Below, piece after piece: positions 7,577-15,341 of a stretch of 20,187 bases of DNA; positions within the stretch are counted from its first letter, which is position 1, and each line of letters opens with the position of its first letter. Origin of the DNA: an uncultured Hyphomonadaceae bacterium. GTDB lineage: Bacteria > Pseudomonadota > Alphaproteobacteria > Caulobacterales > Hyphomonadaceae. The stretch spans positions 1 to 20,187 of the forward strand of contig CALLCD010000256.1 in the NCBI GenBank assembly GCA_938049795.1, written 5' to 3'. The notes beneath the pieces were generated by a model. The model was not told the DNA's origin, did not search any database, and saw nothing but the letters and a program-made list of their open reading frames with translations. The position numbers were made by a program, and so were the translations under genes.

Positions 7577-8353
7577 ATGATGACCTATCGCCACGTCCTC
7601 GCGCCCATCGCCATGTTGCAGCTCCTTGCCGCCTATCTGCCCACCGCGCTCGAGATTGCCCCCTCCATCGCCGAACGCGCCACCAAAGACGGCATCCCGC
7701 CCGAACTTCCACTTGGTCCCTTCTTTGCCATTTGGGGCGTCATCTTCCTCGCCTATATCGTCTTTGCCATTTATGCCCTGCGTCATGACACTGAACTCTC
7801 CCGCCGCTTGGCCAAACCGCTCGCGTTGGCTGGCCTTGGCACAGCGCTCTGGATGCCGCTCCAGCAGATTGTCGGCAATCCTGTCCTCGATCTTTTAGCT
7901 CTCCTTCCGATTGGCTGGGTGACATGGCTTGCCGCCTATCGCTTTGACACGATGCGTGGGCTTGGCGGCAGCGCGATCAAATGGACCGCCGATGTGCTAA
8001 CGGGGCTTCTTTCGGGCTGGCTCACCGTGGCAATTGCCATCTCCGTCCCGCGCGCAGGCCGCTATCTGCTCGGTCAGGGGCCTACCGATTCGGAATGGAT
8101 TTCCCTCTGGTCCGTCCTTGCCGTCGTCTCGACCGCGACATGGGTCTATAAGCGCTATATCAGCCGCACGATCTGGTATTATACCGCCGCCGCTTGGGGC
8201 CTGCTCGGCATTGTCATGAACAATTGGCTGCGCACCGATTTCGGCTATTTCCTCTGGATTACCCTCGCCTTTGGATTATGGCTCATCTATCGCCGCTGGG
8301 CCACAGGCGCGCTCGGATCAACCACCAGCTATATCGCCAAAAAGAGCCAGTAA
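7577..8353 (+). CDS. Polytopic membrane protein, distantly TspO/MBR-like
   Basis: This integral membrane protein of 258 residues has about seven hydrophobic segments and many tryptophans. Segments visible from the sequence include LAPIAMLQLLAAYLP, FFAIWGVIFLAYIVFAIYAL, LLALLPIGWVTWLAAY, LLSGWLTVAIAI and YFLWITLAFGLWLIY. The pattern PLGPFFAIWGVIFLAYIVF resembles the first helices of TspO/MBR proteins, which bind porphyrins and other hydrophobic ligands. Longer TspO-related proteins of about 260 residues exist, but this match is by eye and weak. The start is uncertain: ATG at 7577, ATG at 7580, and a TTG at 7565 with a better-placed purine stretch are all possible. The stop is four bases before the MscS gene, so the two are surely co-transcribed. 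Confidence 0.85.
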   Translation: MMTYRHVLAPIAMLQLLAAYLPTALEIAPSIAERATKDGIPPELPLGPFFAIWGVIFLAYIVFAIYALRHDTELSRRLAKPLALAGLGTALWMPLQQIVGNPVLDLLALLPIGWVTWLAAYRFDTMRGLGGSAIKWTADVLTGLLSGWLTVAIAISVPRAGRYLLGQGPTDSEWISLWSVLAVVSTATWVYKRYISRTIWYYTAAAWGLLGIVMNNWLRTDFGYFLWITLAFGLWLIYRRWATGALGSTTSYIAKKSQ

Positions 8354-8357
8354 GACT

Positions 8358-9185
8358 ATGGAATTTACCTCCCCCGACCTGCAAGCCATCTGGGACCAAT
8401 ACGGCCCCTGGATTCTCGCTGGCGTCCTGAAAACCCTTGGCGCGCTGATCGTCCTCATCATCGGTCTGCGCATCGCCAAATGGCTTGGCCGTCTCGTCCG
8501 CGAAACCGCCCAGAAACAAGACGCCATCGACAACACAATTGGCAGTTTCGCAGGCTCCATCGTCCAATGGGTCGCCACCGCAGCCCTCGTCATCGCTGTT
8601 CTGCAAATCTTCGGCGTGCAAGCGACCAGTTTCGTAGCCATTCTCGGCGCGCTAACCCTCGCCATCGGTCTCTCCCTGCAAGGCGCGCTCGGCAATATCG
8701 CGTCAGGCATCATGATCATGCTGTTCCGCCCCTACAAGATTGATGACTTTATCGAGCTTGCCGGCGTCAAAGGCACCGTCCGCGACATCACCCTGTTCCA
8801 GACCGTGCTCGCCCGCGCCGACAATGTGAAAATCATGGTGCCCAACACGCAAGCCATTGGCGGCATCATCAAGAATTATTCCGGCTACCCCACCCGCCGC
8901 GTCGATACCGTTTTCTCCATCGACTATGACGATGATATGGACACCGCCCTCGGTGTCATCAAAGCCATTGTCGACGCCGAACCGCGCATCCTGCCCGCCC
9001 CCGACCCTTTCGTCCGCGTCACAGCGCTCGGCCCCTCCAGCGTCGACATCACCGTCCGCGTCTGGGTCGAAGCGGCCGACTATGCCGATGTCCTGTTCGA
9101 CCTCACCAAATCCGCCAAAACCGCCCTCGACCAAGCCGGCCTCACCATCCCCTATCCCCACACCGTCATGGTGCAGAAAGACTAG
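8358..9185 (+). CDS. mscS: MscS-family small-conductance mechanosensitive channel
   Basis: This inner-membrane channel of 275 residues, close to the 286 of E. coli MscS, opens under membrane tension to release solutes during hypo-osmotic shock. Three membrane segments are visible at about 19-38, 62-84 and 92-123. The third is the glycine- and alanine-rich pore helix, with ILGALTLAIGLSLQGALGNI at 95-114. It is followed by the beta domain (about 124-180, including LFRPYKIDDFIE and VPNTQAIGGIIKNYS) and an alpha/beta carboxyl domain. The start at 8358 is four bases after the previous stop. Reading further upstream in this frame would only extend into the preceding gene. The downstream gene begins one base after this stop. 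Confidence 0.95.
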   Translation: MEFTSPDLQAIWDQYGPWILAGVLKTLGALIVLIIGLRIAKWLGRLVRETAQKQDAIDNTIGSFAGSIVQWVATAALVIAVLQIFGVQATSFVAILGALTLAIGLSLQGALGNIASGIMIMLFRPYKIDDFIELAGVKGTVRDITLFQTVLARADNVKIMVPNTQAIGGIIKNYSGYPTRRVDTVFSIDYDDDMDTALGVIKAIVDAEPRILPAPDPFVRVTALGPSSVDITVRVWVEAADYADVLFDLTKSAKTALDQAGLTIPYPHTVMVQKD

Positions 9186-9186
9186 G

Positions 9187-9561
9187 ATGACCGAGCCAAC
9201 CAACGCCGAACCAGCCCCCGAACAGCCCGCCAAACCGCGGCGCTGGTGGCAGATCTGGAGACCGAGCGCCCCCAAACCCAAACGCCCGCTCCTCCTGCGC
9301 CTGTTCGGCATGAGCCTATGGGGCACACTCAAACTCACCCTCCTATGCATCCTGACCGGCTTCATTGTGCTGGCCATGCAGTTCGACCCCACCGACCCCA
9401 ATTTCGACACCACCGACGCCATCAGCGCCCTCCTCGCCAACGCCCTCGCCACCAGCAAATGGGCCATCACAAACTTCTGGAAACCCGCCCTCACCGGCGC
9501 ATCGGTGATCGTGCCGCTCTGGATCTTGTGGCGACTCGTGACGCTGCCGTTCCGGAAGTGA
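9187..9561 (+). CDS. Small two-span membrane protein, DUF6460-like
   Basis: This 124-residue protein has a Pro/Ala- and Trp-rich cytoplasmic head (1-38), a hydrophobic segment at about 45-64 (WGTLKLTLLCILTGFIVLAM), a short acidic loop (FDPTDPNFD) and a second segment at about 98-117 (ALTGASVIVPLWILWRL). The order leucine-rich span, D-P-rich loop and terminal IVPLWIL span recalls the alphaproteobacterial DUF6460 family of unknown function. That assignment is from memory of the pattern. It starts one base after the MscS stop, so it is probably translationally coupled to the channel and may be an accessory subunit, which is an inference only. Confidence 0.85.
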   Translation: MTEPTNAEPAPEQPAKPRRWWQIWRPSAPKPKRPLLLRLFGMSLWGTLKLTLLCILTGFIVLAMQFDPTDPNFDTTDAISALLANALATSKWAITNFWKPALTGASVIVPLWILWRLVTLPFRK

Positions 9562-9728
9562 GACGCATGTCTTGCAGCCGGAGGTGGTTTTGTTTGTCCT
9601 CTCCACAAGCACCCAAGGGTCCGTCTCCCCGACGCACGTTGGGGCCCACGGCAACAAGAAACCAAGGTCGACCAAAGCTCGCAAGGGCAAGCGCTCGCCG
9701 GAACCATCGCGCCAGCGGGGGACAAAAA
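9562..9728. other. Convergent intergenic region rich in inverted repeats
   Basis: This 167-base gap separates the ends of two converging operons and no gene is visible in it. It holds several dyads. CCGT-CCCC pairs with GGGG-ACGG around a ten-base loop (9621-9651). A self-complementary ACCC-AA-GGGT lies at 9611-9620. GCTCGC-AAGG-GCAAGC (9677-9692) has one mismatch. GTTG-GGGCCC-CAAC elements also occur. It may be a bidirectional terminator without a long T-run, or a copy of a dispersed intergenic repeat. Confidence 0.45.
9621..9651. terminator. Possible terminator hairpin between converging operons
   Basis: The stem CCGT/ACGG plus CCCC/GGGG is interrupted by a 2/3-base internal loop around a ten-base apical loop. 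There is no uridine tract on either side, so intrinsic termination is uncertain. The position between two convergent stop codons is the main support. Confidence 0.3.
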
Positions 9729-11573
9729 CTATGCCGCCTGCGCGATAATCTCCGCGACCGCTTCGGCATAGCGCGCCGCTTTCTTCTCTCCGACGCCGGA
9801 AATCGCTTTCATGTCCGCCGAGGTCAAAGGCCGCACCGAGGCAATCGCGGCCAGCGTCTTGTCGTGGAAAATCACATAGGGCGGCACGCCTTGCGCCTTG
9901 GCCGTCTCGAGCCGCCAGCTGCGCAGCGCTTCGTAGATGATCTGATCTTCCGCCGACAATTCGACCGGCGCCGCCTTCGCCTTGCCGCCGTCCCGCGCCC
10001 GCTTGCTCTCGCGTCTCTGCGCCGGATCAGCCCGCAACATCACCGCTTCCTCACCGCGAAACAAAGCCCGCGCGCGCTCCGCATCCGGCACCACGAGCAC
10101 AGGCCGCATCGGCTCACCGCCCTCGGCCAGAAGCCCCGAGAACAACAGCTCGTCAAACACCGCATTCCAGCCCGGTTTTGGCAATTCCGCCCCGATGCCA
10201 TAGGTCGAGAGCGCCGCCATGTCCTGATCGAACCCGTCTTTCGCCTCGCCGCGCAAATGGATGATCAGCCGCCCGCGCCCCACTTTCTGCCCGGTCCTGA
10301 GCACCGCCGACACCGCCATTTGCGCCAGTTTCGTCGCGTCAAAACTCGTCCCCGCCTCGCGCTTGCAACTGTCGCACACCCCGCACGGCTCCACCCCCGT
10401 CTCACCAAAATACGCCCTCACCGTGCCGCGTCGACAAGACCCGCCATTGAAAAACGCAAACAATTGCCGCGTCTTGTTGAGCTGGACCTGTTTGACCTCT
10501 TCGGCCGCATCGCTCTCATAGGTCCAGGCCAGCGAGCGCGCCATGTCCGACGGCCCGAACAATGCCACCCCCTCGGCCGGTTCGCCGTCGCGGCCTGCGC
10601 GGCCAACTTCCTGCCAATAAGCCTCAATCGTCTTCGGCGGATCAGCATGGATCACAAACCGCACATCGGGCTTGTCCACTCCCATGCCAAAGGCCACCGT
10701 CGCGCACATCACCAGCCCATCTTCGAGCAAAAACCGCCGCTGGCGCTCCGAGCGCACATCCGCATCCAGCCCCGCATGATAGGCGAGCGCCGCAATGCCC
10801 CGCCGCTCCAGCGCCTCAGCCAATTGCTCGGTCGCCTTGCGTGTGGCCGCATAGACGATCCCCGAATTGCCTTGATGGGTCTTGACCAGCGACACCACGC
10901 GGTCGGTCCGGTTGCCGCCTTTGGGTTCAGCGGCCAGCGTCAAGTTTGGCCGGTCAAAACTTGCGACATGGATCGCCGGATCATCGAGCCGGAGCTGGGC
11001 GAGAATATCGTCCCGTGTCCGCGCATCCGCGGTCGCCGTCACCGCCAGCCACGGCACGCCTTCGAACATCTCCCGCAAAGTCCCAAGCGCGCGATAATCG
11101 GGCCGGAAATCATGCCCCCACTGGCTGACACAGTGCGCCTCGTCCACTGCAATCAGCGAGACTTTCAGCCCCGCCAACCGCCGCGCCAGCCCCGTCCCCA
11201 AAGCTTCTGGCGAGACATAAAGCATATCCATCTCGCCACGTTCTGCTGCGGCAAGCGCGGCCTGTTTGGCCTCGAAATCGAGACTCGAATCCAGCCGTTC
11301 GGCCCGCACGCCCAGTTCTTTGAGCGCATCAACCTGATCGGCCATCAGCGCAATCAACGGCGAGACGACAATCCCGCAGCCCTCGCGCAGCATGGCCGGT
11401 ATCTGATAACACAGGCTTTTCCCGCCGCCCGTCGGCAAAACAGCCAGCCCGTCCCGTCCGGCCAATGTGTCGGCAATGACATCGGCCTGCGCCCCGCGAA
11501 ACGCATCATAACCGTAAATCCGCTGAAGCATTTCAATCGCGGGCGCAAGATCGGGAGATTGTGTGTCGGACAT
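9729..11573 (-). CDS. recQ: ATP-dependent DNA helicase RecQ
   Basis: RecQ is a 3'-5' DNA helicase acting in recombination repair and fork restart. The 614 residues show the full bacterial layout. The helicase core has Walker A (LPTGGGKS, 46-53), VDEAHCVSQWGHDFRP (143-158) and the arginine-finger motif EVGRAGRDG (322-330). The RecQ carboxyl zinc module has Cys380, Cys397, Cys400 and Cys403. A winged helix follows, then an HRDC domain at about 547-612 (RSWRLETAKAQGVPPYVIFH; ISGVGEKKAARY). I chose the ATG at 11573 because the reading ahead of it (back to 11777) runs into the acyltransferase gene and lacks family similarity. It is the last gene of a minus-strand unit, 64 bases after the acyltransferase stop. 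No strong ribosome-binding site is visible. Confidence 0.96.
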   Translation of the reverse strand: MSDTQSPDLAPAIEMLQRIYGYDAFRGAQADVIADTLAGRDGLAVLPTGGGKSLCYQIPAMLREGCGIVVSPLIALMADQVDALKELGVRAERLDSSLDFEAKQAALAAAERGEMDMLYVSPEALGTGLARRLAGLKVSLIAVDEAHCVSQWGHDFRPDYRALGTLREMFEGVPWLAVTATADARTRDDILAQLRLDDPAIHVASFDRPNLTLAAEPKGGNRTDRVVSLVKTHQGNSGIVYAATRKATEQLAEALERRGIAALAYHAGLDADVRSERQRRFLLEDGLVMCATVAFGMGVDKPDVRFVIHADPPKTIEAYWQEVGRAGRDGEPAEGVALFGPSDMARSLAWTYESDAAEEVKQVQLNKTRQLFAFFNGGSCRRGTVRAYFGETGVEPCGVCDSCKREAGTSFDATKLAQMAVSAVLRTGQKVGRGRLIIHLRGEAKDGFDQDMAALSTYGIGAELPKPGWNAVFDELLFSGLLAEGGEPMRPVLVVPDAERARALFRGEEAVMLRADPAQRRESKRARDGGKAKAAPVELSAEDQIIYEALRSWRLETAKAQGVPPYVIFHDKTLAAIASVRPLTSADMKAISGVGEKKAARYAEAVAEIIAQAA

Positions 11574-11637
11574 AGGCGAGACCGTGCTGCGAGTCGGCAT
11601 GCAGAGAAAGCCCGCACGCGACGACATAACACCATAA

Positions 11638-13584
11638 TCAGCGCGGCAAATCACCCAGAGCGTCCAGCAAAACCTCCGCCCCGACCTCGGAGAGATGGCT
11701 CGCATCGAAAAACAGCGGCCCGTCCGCCGTCTCCGCCAGACACACATCCTGCGGACAAAACACCGGCACCGGATCATGCAGCACCACCGCGCCCCGCTCT
11801 GCTGCCGCCTGCATCACGGCAAGATAAGGCGCCCGCACCGCCTCATGCTCGGCCCGCGTCAGCCAGTTCGGTGCACCCAGCCACGGAAACTTACGCCCCC
11901 GCAACAAAGCCTGCGGCACATCAAAATCATGCGTCGGAACATCAAGCAGAATATGTAGCTCGGTCGCCTCCGAGACCTCCGCAACGAAGCCGTCGAACAT
12001 CTCGCCAAACTCTGCCAGCCCCGTTGGCGTCTCTCCGCCATAAATGTCCCAATGCCCGACCAGAACTGTCCGCTTAATCCGTCCGGTCGCCAAGATGTCA
12101 CGCACGAGCGCCATTATCTTGTTGCATTGGCGCAGCGTCTGCTCGCCTCGAAATCCCCAGTTGAGACCGGGCACGGGAGGACACGCCGCCAGCGCAACAA
12201 ACAGCCCGTTCGATCCGGCGTCCCGCGCTCGCAGCCCAATGGCCCCATCAATCGCGCCCAGATGGCTGTCCCCGATATAAAGAAAGTCCGGTTCATCATT
12301 GCCCAGCCAGCACACGGACACCTCAGGCATAGCTTCCGCCGCGCTGGCCGGAAGATCGAACACCCGCACGAGCCGGTCGAGCCCCTCCCTGCAAGTCGTG
12401 CCAGACACCCGATCATCGGGCCCTGCCGCTGCGATCACGCCAATGTCCGCCGGAAACCTGTCCGCAAATCCGTCCTGCGCATGAAACTGCAAGCCCGTCA
12501 GAGCGAAGAGCGCGGTCACTGCGCCAAATGTGCCCAGCAGCCGCCCGCGCCCGACCAGCATTCGCCCCCGCCGCACCGGCTCCTCGATATAGCGCCAGGC
12601 CAGCCATGCCGCGCCCACCGAGACCAGCACCACGCCTCCAATCGCCCCGTCCGAGCTTCTCGGAAACAAAATGCCGAATGCCTGAAGCAGCGGCCAATGC
12701 CACAGATAGAGCGCATAGGAGATCAGCCCTAACCCGACCAACCAACGCGCCGAAAGCCCTCGCCACGGACACGCAATACACAAGACCGCCGCCGCCACTG
12801 GCAACACGGCCCCGACACTTGGCCACCACACCTGATGCGGCATCAGCCCTGCGATCAGCACCAGCAGGACCAGCCCCGCCACACCAAGCCAGGGCCGCCA
12901 TGTCACCTCCGCCCAATCTGCGCCCATCCCCCGCGCCAACCCAACCCAAAGCAAAGCCCCGCTCGCCAATTGCCAGACCCGCAAATGCGTCGCGAAAAAG
13001 CCGCTCGGGTCCGCCGGCAAAGCCAGCATCGCGCCAAAGGACAGCGTCCAGATCAGCCCCAGCCCCCAAAGCAGATACCGCTCCGAGCGCGCGAGCCACA
13101 CCAACACCAGCGGATAGACCAGATAAAACTGCTCCTCGACCGCCAGCGACCAGCTGTGCAAGAGAAAATTCTGCGCCAGCCCGTCATTGAAATAGTCCGT
13201 GGTCAGCGCAAAATACCAATTCGACCCAAACCCGATTGTCGCCAGCGCCGTGCGCCCGAGATCAGCCAGCGCGTCCGGCTCAAGCAGTATCCAGCCAAGC
13301 CCCAGCGTTACCACCATCACGAGCGCCAGACTTGGCCAAAGCCGCCGGATCCGCCGCAGCAGAAACCCGCCAAAATGAAATCGCCCGTCCGCCTCTTCGG
13401 CCAGGATCAGCCGCGTGATCAAAAAGCCGGAAATCACAAAGAAAACATCGACCCCGACAAAGCCCCCCGGCGCCAGATCCGGCCACGCATGATAAAGCAC
13501 AACCAGCAGCACAGACACGCCGCGCAGCCCATCCACATGCCGCAAATACCCTGTCTTGGCCGCCCCCGTTCCCACGTCACTCAT
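11638..13584 (-). CDS. OafA/YrhL-type acyltransferase with C-terminal SGNH domain
   Basis: This membrane O-acyltransferase of 648 residues is of a kind that usually acetylates lipopolysaccharide, peptidoglycan or other exported glycans. The amino-terminal acyltransferase-3 domain (about 13-340) has HVDGLRG (16-22), LYHAW with His32, GFVGVDVFFVISGFLI (41-56), SWSLAVEEQFYLVYP (144-158), YLWHWPLL (293-300) and RYIEEPVRRG (331-340), and about ten hydrophobic segments. A last span near 350-365 leads to a periplasmic SGNH hydrolase-like domain. Its nucleophile block is GDSHLG (Ser440), with Asp627 and His630 in the DASHLS motif. The ATG at 13584 overlaps the stop of the upstream HDAC-like gene as ATGA, implying coupling. 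The in-frame TTG at 13596 is less likely. The acceptor substrate is unknown. Confidence 0.93.
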   Translation of the reverse strand: MSDVGTGAAKTGYLRHVDGLRGVSVLLVVLYHAWPDLAPGGFVGVDVFFVISGFLITRLILAEEADGRFHFGGFLLRRIRRLWPSLALVMVVTLGLGWILLEPDALADLGRTALATIGFGSNWYFALTTDYFNDGLAQNFLLHSWSLAVEEQFYLVYPLVLVWLARSERYLLWGLGLIWTLSFGAMLALPADPSGFFATHLRVWQLASGALLWVGLARGMGADWAEVTWRPWLGVAGLVLLVLIAGLMPHQVWWPSVGAVLPVAAAVLCIACPWRGLSARWLVGLGLISYALYLWHWPLLQAFGILFPRSSDGAIGGVVLVSVGAAWLAWRYIEEPVRRGRMLVGRGRLLGTFGAVTALFALTGLQFHAQDGFADRFPADIGVIAAAGPDDRVSGTTCREGLDRLVRVFDLPASAAEAMPEVSVCWLGNDEPDFLYIGDSHLGAIDGAIGLRARDAGSNGLFVALAACPPVPGLNWGFRGEQTLRQCNKIMALVRDILATGRIKRTVLVGHWDIYGGETPTGLAEFGEMFDGFVAEVSEATELHILLDVPTHDFDVPQALLRGRKFPWLGAPNWLTRAEHEAVRAPYLAVMQAAAERGAVVLHDPVPVFCPQDVCLAETADGPLFFDASHLSEVGAEVLLDALGDLPR

Positions 13585-14483
13585 GCAGGCACACAAATCC
13601 CGCTCATCGCCTCGACGAGGAACATGTGCCGCCGCGCCACTGCCTCCGCATCCTTGCTATAGCCGCCGCCCAGCACGCCGCACACCGGCACGTTCGCGCC
13701 CGCGCAAAACTCCGCCACCAGCCGGTCCCGCGCCGCCAGTCCGCCATCGCTCAGCGCCAAATGCCCAAGCCGGTCATCCATGTGCGGATCAACTCCCGCA
13801 TTGTAGAAAACAAAATCGGGCGTCGCGAGCTCAAACCCTTGCGTCAACACCTGCCTGAGCGTCGTCAGATAAACCCCATCCTCCGCGCCGCGCGGCAATC
13901 CGACATCCAGATCAGAGGGTGGTTTTTCGGTCGGCCAATTGTCCTCGCAATGCATCGACAGGGTGAACACATCCCCGCGTCCGGCAAAAATCCGCGCCGT
14001 GCCATCGCCATGATGGACATCAAGATCGACAATTAGAACCCGCTTGACCTGACCGCCCGCCAGCAATTGCTCGGCGGCCACCGCCACATCATTGAACACG
14101 CAAAACCCCGCCCCGCCATTGGCGTCCGCATGATGGCTCCCGCCCGCCAGATTCACCGCCGCACCCGCCTCCAGCGCAAACCGCGCCGCATAGCACGTCC
14201 CGCCGACCGCCGCGCGCGAGCGAGCCGCGATCTCCGGCGTAATCTCAAACCCGATCCGCCGCGCCGCCTTCCGCTCCAGCGAGCCATCGAAAATCGCCGC
14301 CACATAATCGCGCCCATGCACCGTCTCGAGCGCACCAAACCCCGCAGGCTCGGGCACCAGCAACATATGCCCCGCCCGCCGCGCCATCTGCGCCACAAGC
14401 GTATATTTGCGCATCGGAAAGCGGTGCGCATCGGCAACGCTGACAGCGTCATAATCAGGATGATGGACAAGCGGCAGAGGCAT
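13581..14483 (-). CDS. Histone deacetylase-family (class IV/HDAC11-like) deacylase
   Basis: This zinc-dependent deacylase of the arginase/HDAC fold has 300 residues. Catalytic features are all present: the HRFPMRKY opening (20-27), GGSHHA with the paired His117-His118, DLDVHHGDGTA with zinc ligands Asp155 and His157, GVDPHMDD with third ligand Asp232, and LGGGY with Tyr275. The HRFPMxKY motif and the length are typical of the class IV, HDAC11-like bacterial branch. In bacteria such enzymes remove acyl groups from small molecules or lysines, and the substrate here is unknown. The gene starts at 14483, divergent from a secreted protein, with no clear ribosome-binding site. Its stop overlaps the acyltransferase start. 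Confidence 0.95.
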   Translation of the reverse strand: MPLPLVHHPDYDAVSVADAHRFPMRKYTLVAQMARRAGHMLLVPEPAGFGALETVHGRDYVAAIFDGSLERKAARRIGFEITPEIAARSRAAVGGTCYAARFALEAGAAVNLAGGSHHADANGGAGFCVFNDVAVAAEQLLAGGQVKRVLIVDLDVHHGDGTARIFAGRGDVFTLSMHCEDNWPTEKPPSDLDVGLPRGAEDGVYLTTLRQVLTQGFELATPDFVFYNAGVDPHMDDRLGHLALSDGGLAARDRLVAEFCAGANVPVCGVLGGGYSKDAEAVARRHMFLVEAMSGICVPA

Positions 14484-14541
14484 CAGGACAGACCAGAAAA
14501 ACAGATCGCCACCATGCCTGCGCTGCTACAGAAAATCAAAC

Positions 14542-14569
14542 TTGCGTCGCGCCGCGTTTAAGCTATTTT
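14542..14569 (+). promoter_or_regulatory. Possible sigma-70-type promoter for the outer-membrane protein gene
   Basis: TTGCGT and TATTTT are spaced by 16 bases and lie about 30 bases upstream of the start codon at 14598. The TTGCGT part matches alphaproteobacterial housekeeping -35 elements reasonably. The -10 match is weak. Confidence 0.3.
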
Positions 14570-14597
14570 CCGCACCGTCACCGCAAAGGATCCCCAT

Positions 14598-15341
14598 ATG
14601 CCGCGTTCCGGTTCCGCTCTTGTCCTGCTGCTCGGCCTTCTCGTGGTCCTGCTCGGCACACCCATGCTGCCCGCCCATGCGCAAAATGTCGGCGGCGTCT
14701 TCGGCCCCGATGTCACACCCGACAGCAAAGCCATCGAGTTCCGCACAGCCATTGCCCCGCGCTCGGATGGCCGCCCCGTGCGCACCACAAGCCGGCTCCA
14801 CTATCAGCAGACCGTCACCGACAATCTCCGCCTGCGCGCCGTCGTTCAGGGCGCCGACACAAACACATCCGGCTTCGATTTCGACCTCGTCCAGTTCGAA
14901 GCCCAATACCAGTTCCTCGAAGACGAGCGCGATGGCTTTGACAGCGCCGTCCGCGTGGACCTACTCATTGGCGACAATCGCCCCGATCTTGTCAGCTTCA
15001 ACTGGACCAATGATGTCCCGCTCAATGATCGCTGGGCCTTGCGTGGTCTCGTTCTGGCGCAAGTCCAGTTCGGTGACAATCGCGGCGACGGCCTGTTCCT
15101 GCAAACCCGCTCCAGCCTGCGCTACAAGGTCAACAACACCTATAATCTCCAGGTTCAGGTCTTCAACAATTACGGCTCAACCGATGATTTTCCCGCTTTT
15201 CGCGACCAGAACCACGCCATCGGCCCAGCCGCCGCGATCAAGCTCGATCATGGCTGGGCCATCGAAGCGAGTCTCTTGTTTGGCCTCACCAACGCCACCT
15301 CTGACACTGACTTCCGCATCTTCCTTGCCAAGAACTTCTAG
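14598..15341 (+). CDS. Secreted protein, probable outer-membrane beta-barrel
   Basis: This protein of 247 residues has a clear Sec signal peptide (hydrophobic VLLLGLLVVLLG, likely cleavage after PAHA at residue 28). The mature part alternates hydrophobic and polar residues in many short strands such as TSRLHYQQTV, LRLRAVVQGA, LVQFEAQYQFL, RSSLRYKV and NLQVQVFNNYG. It ends in phenylalanine (FRIFLAKNF), as outer-membrane barrels usually do. AAAGGA lies about seven bases before the ATG. I do not recognise a specific family; the closest thought is a DUF2490-like or porin-like barrel. The stop is fused with that of the convergent neighbour. Confidence 0.85.
   Translation: MPRSGSALVLLLGLLVVLLGTPMLPAHAQNVGGVFGPDVTPDSKAIEFRTAIAPRSDGRPVRTTSRLHYQQTVTDNLRLRAVVQGADTNTSGFDFDLVQFEAQYQFLEDERDGFDSAVRVDLLIGDNRPDLVSFNWTNDVPLNDRWALRGLVLAQVQFGDNRGDGLFLQTRSSLRYKVNNTYNLQVQVFNNYGSTDDFPAFRDQNHAIGPAAAIKLDHGWAIEASLLFGLTNATSDTDFRIFLAKNF

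Noticed and set aside
9246..12077. A 943-codon open frame on the plus strand across recQ and part of the acyltransferase gene
   Set aside because: It is antisense to two genes with clear family motifs, rich in Arg, Pro and His as GC-rich shadow frames are, and shows no domain or ribosome-binding site.
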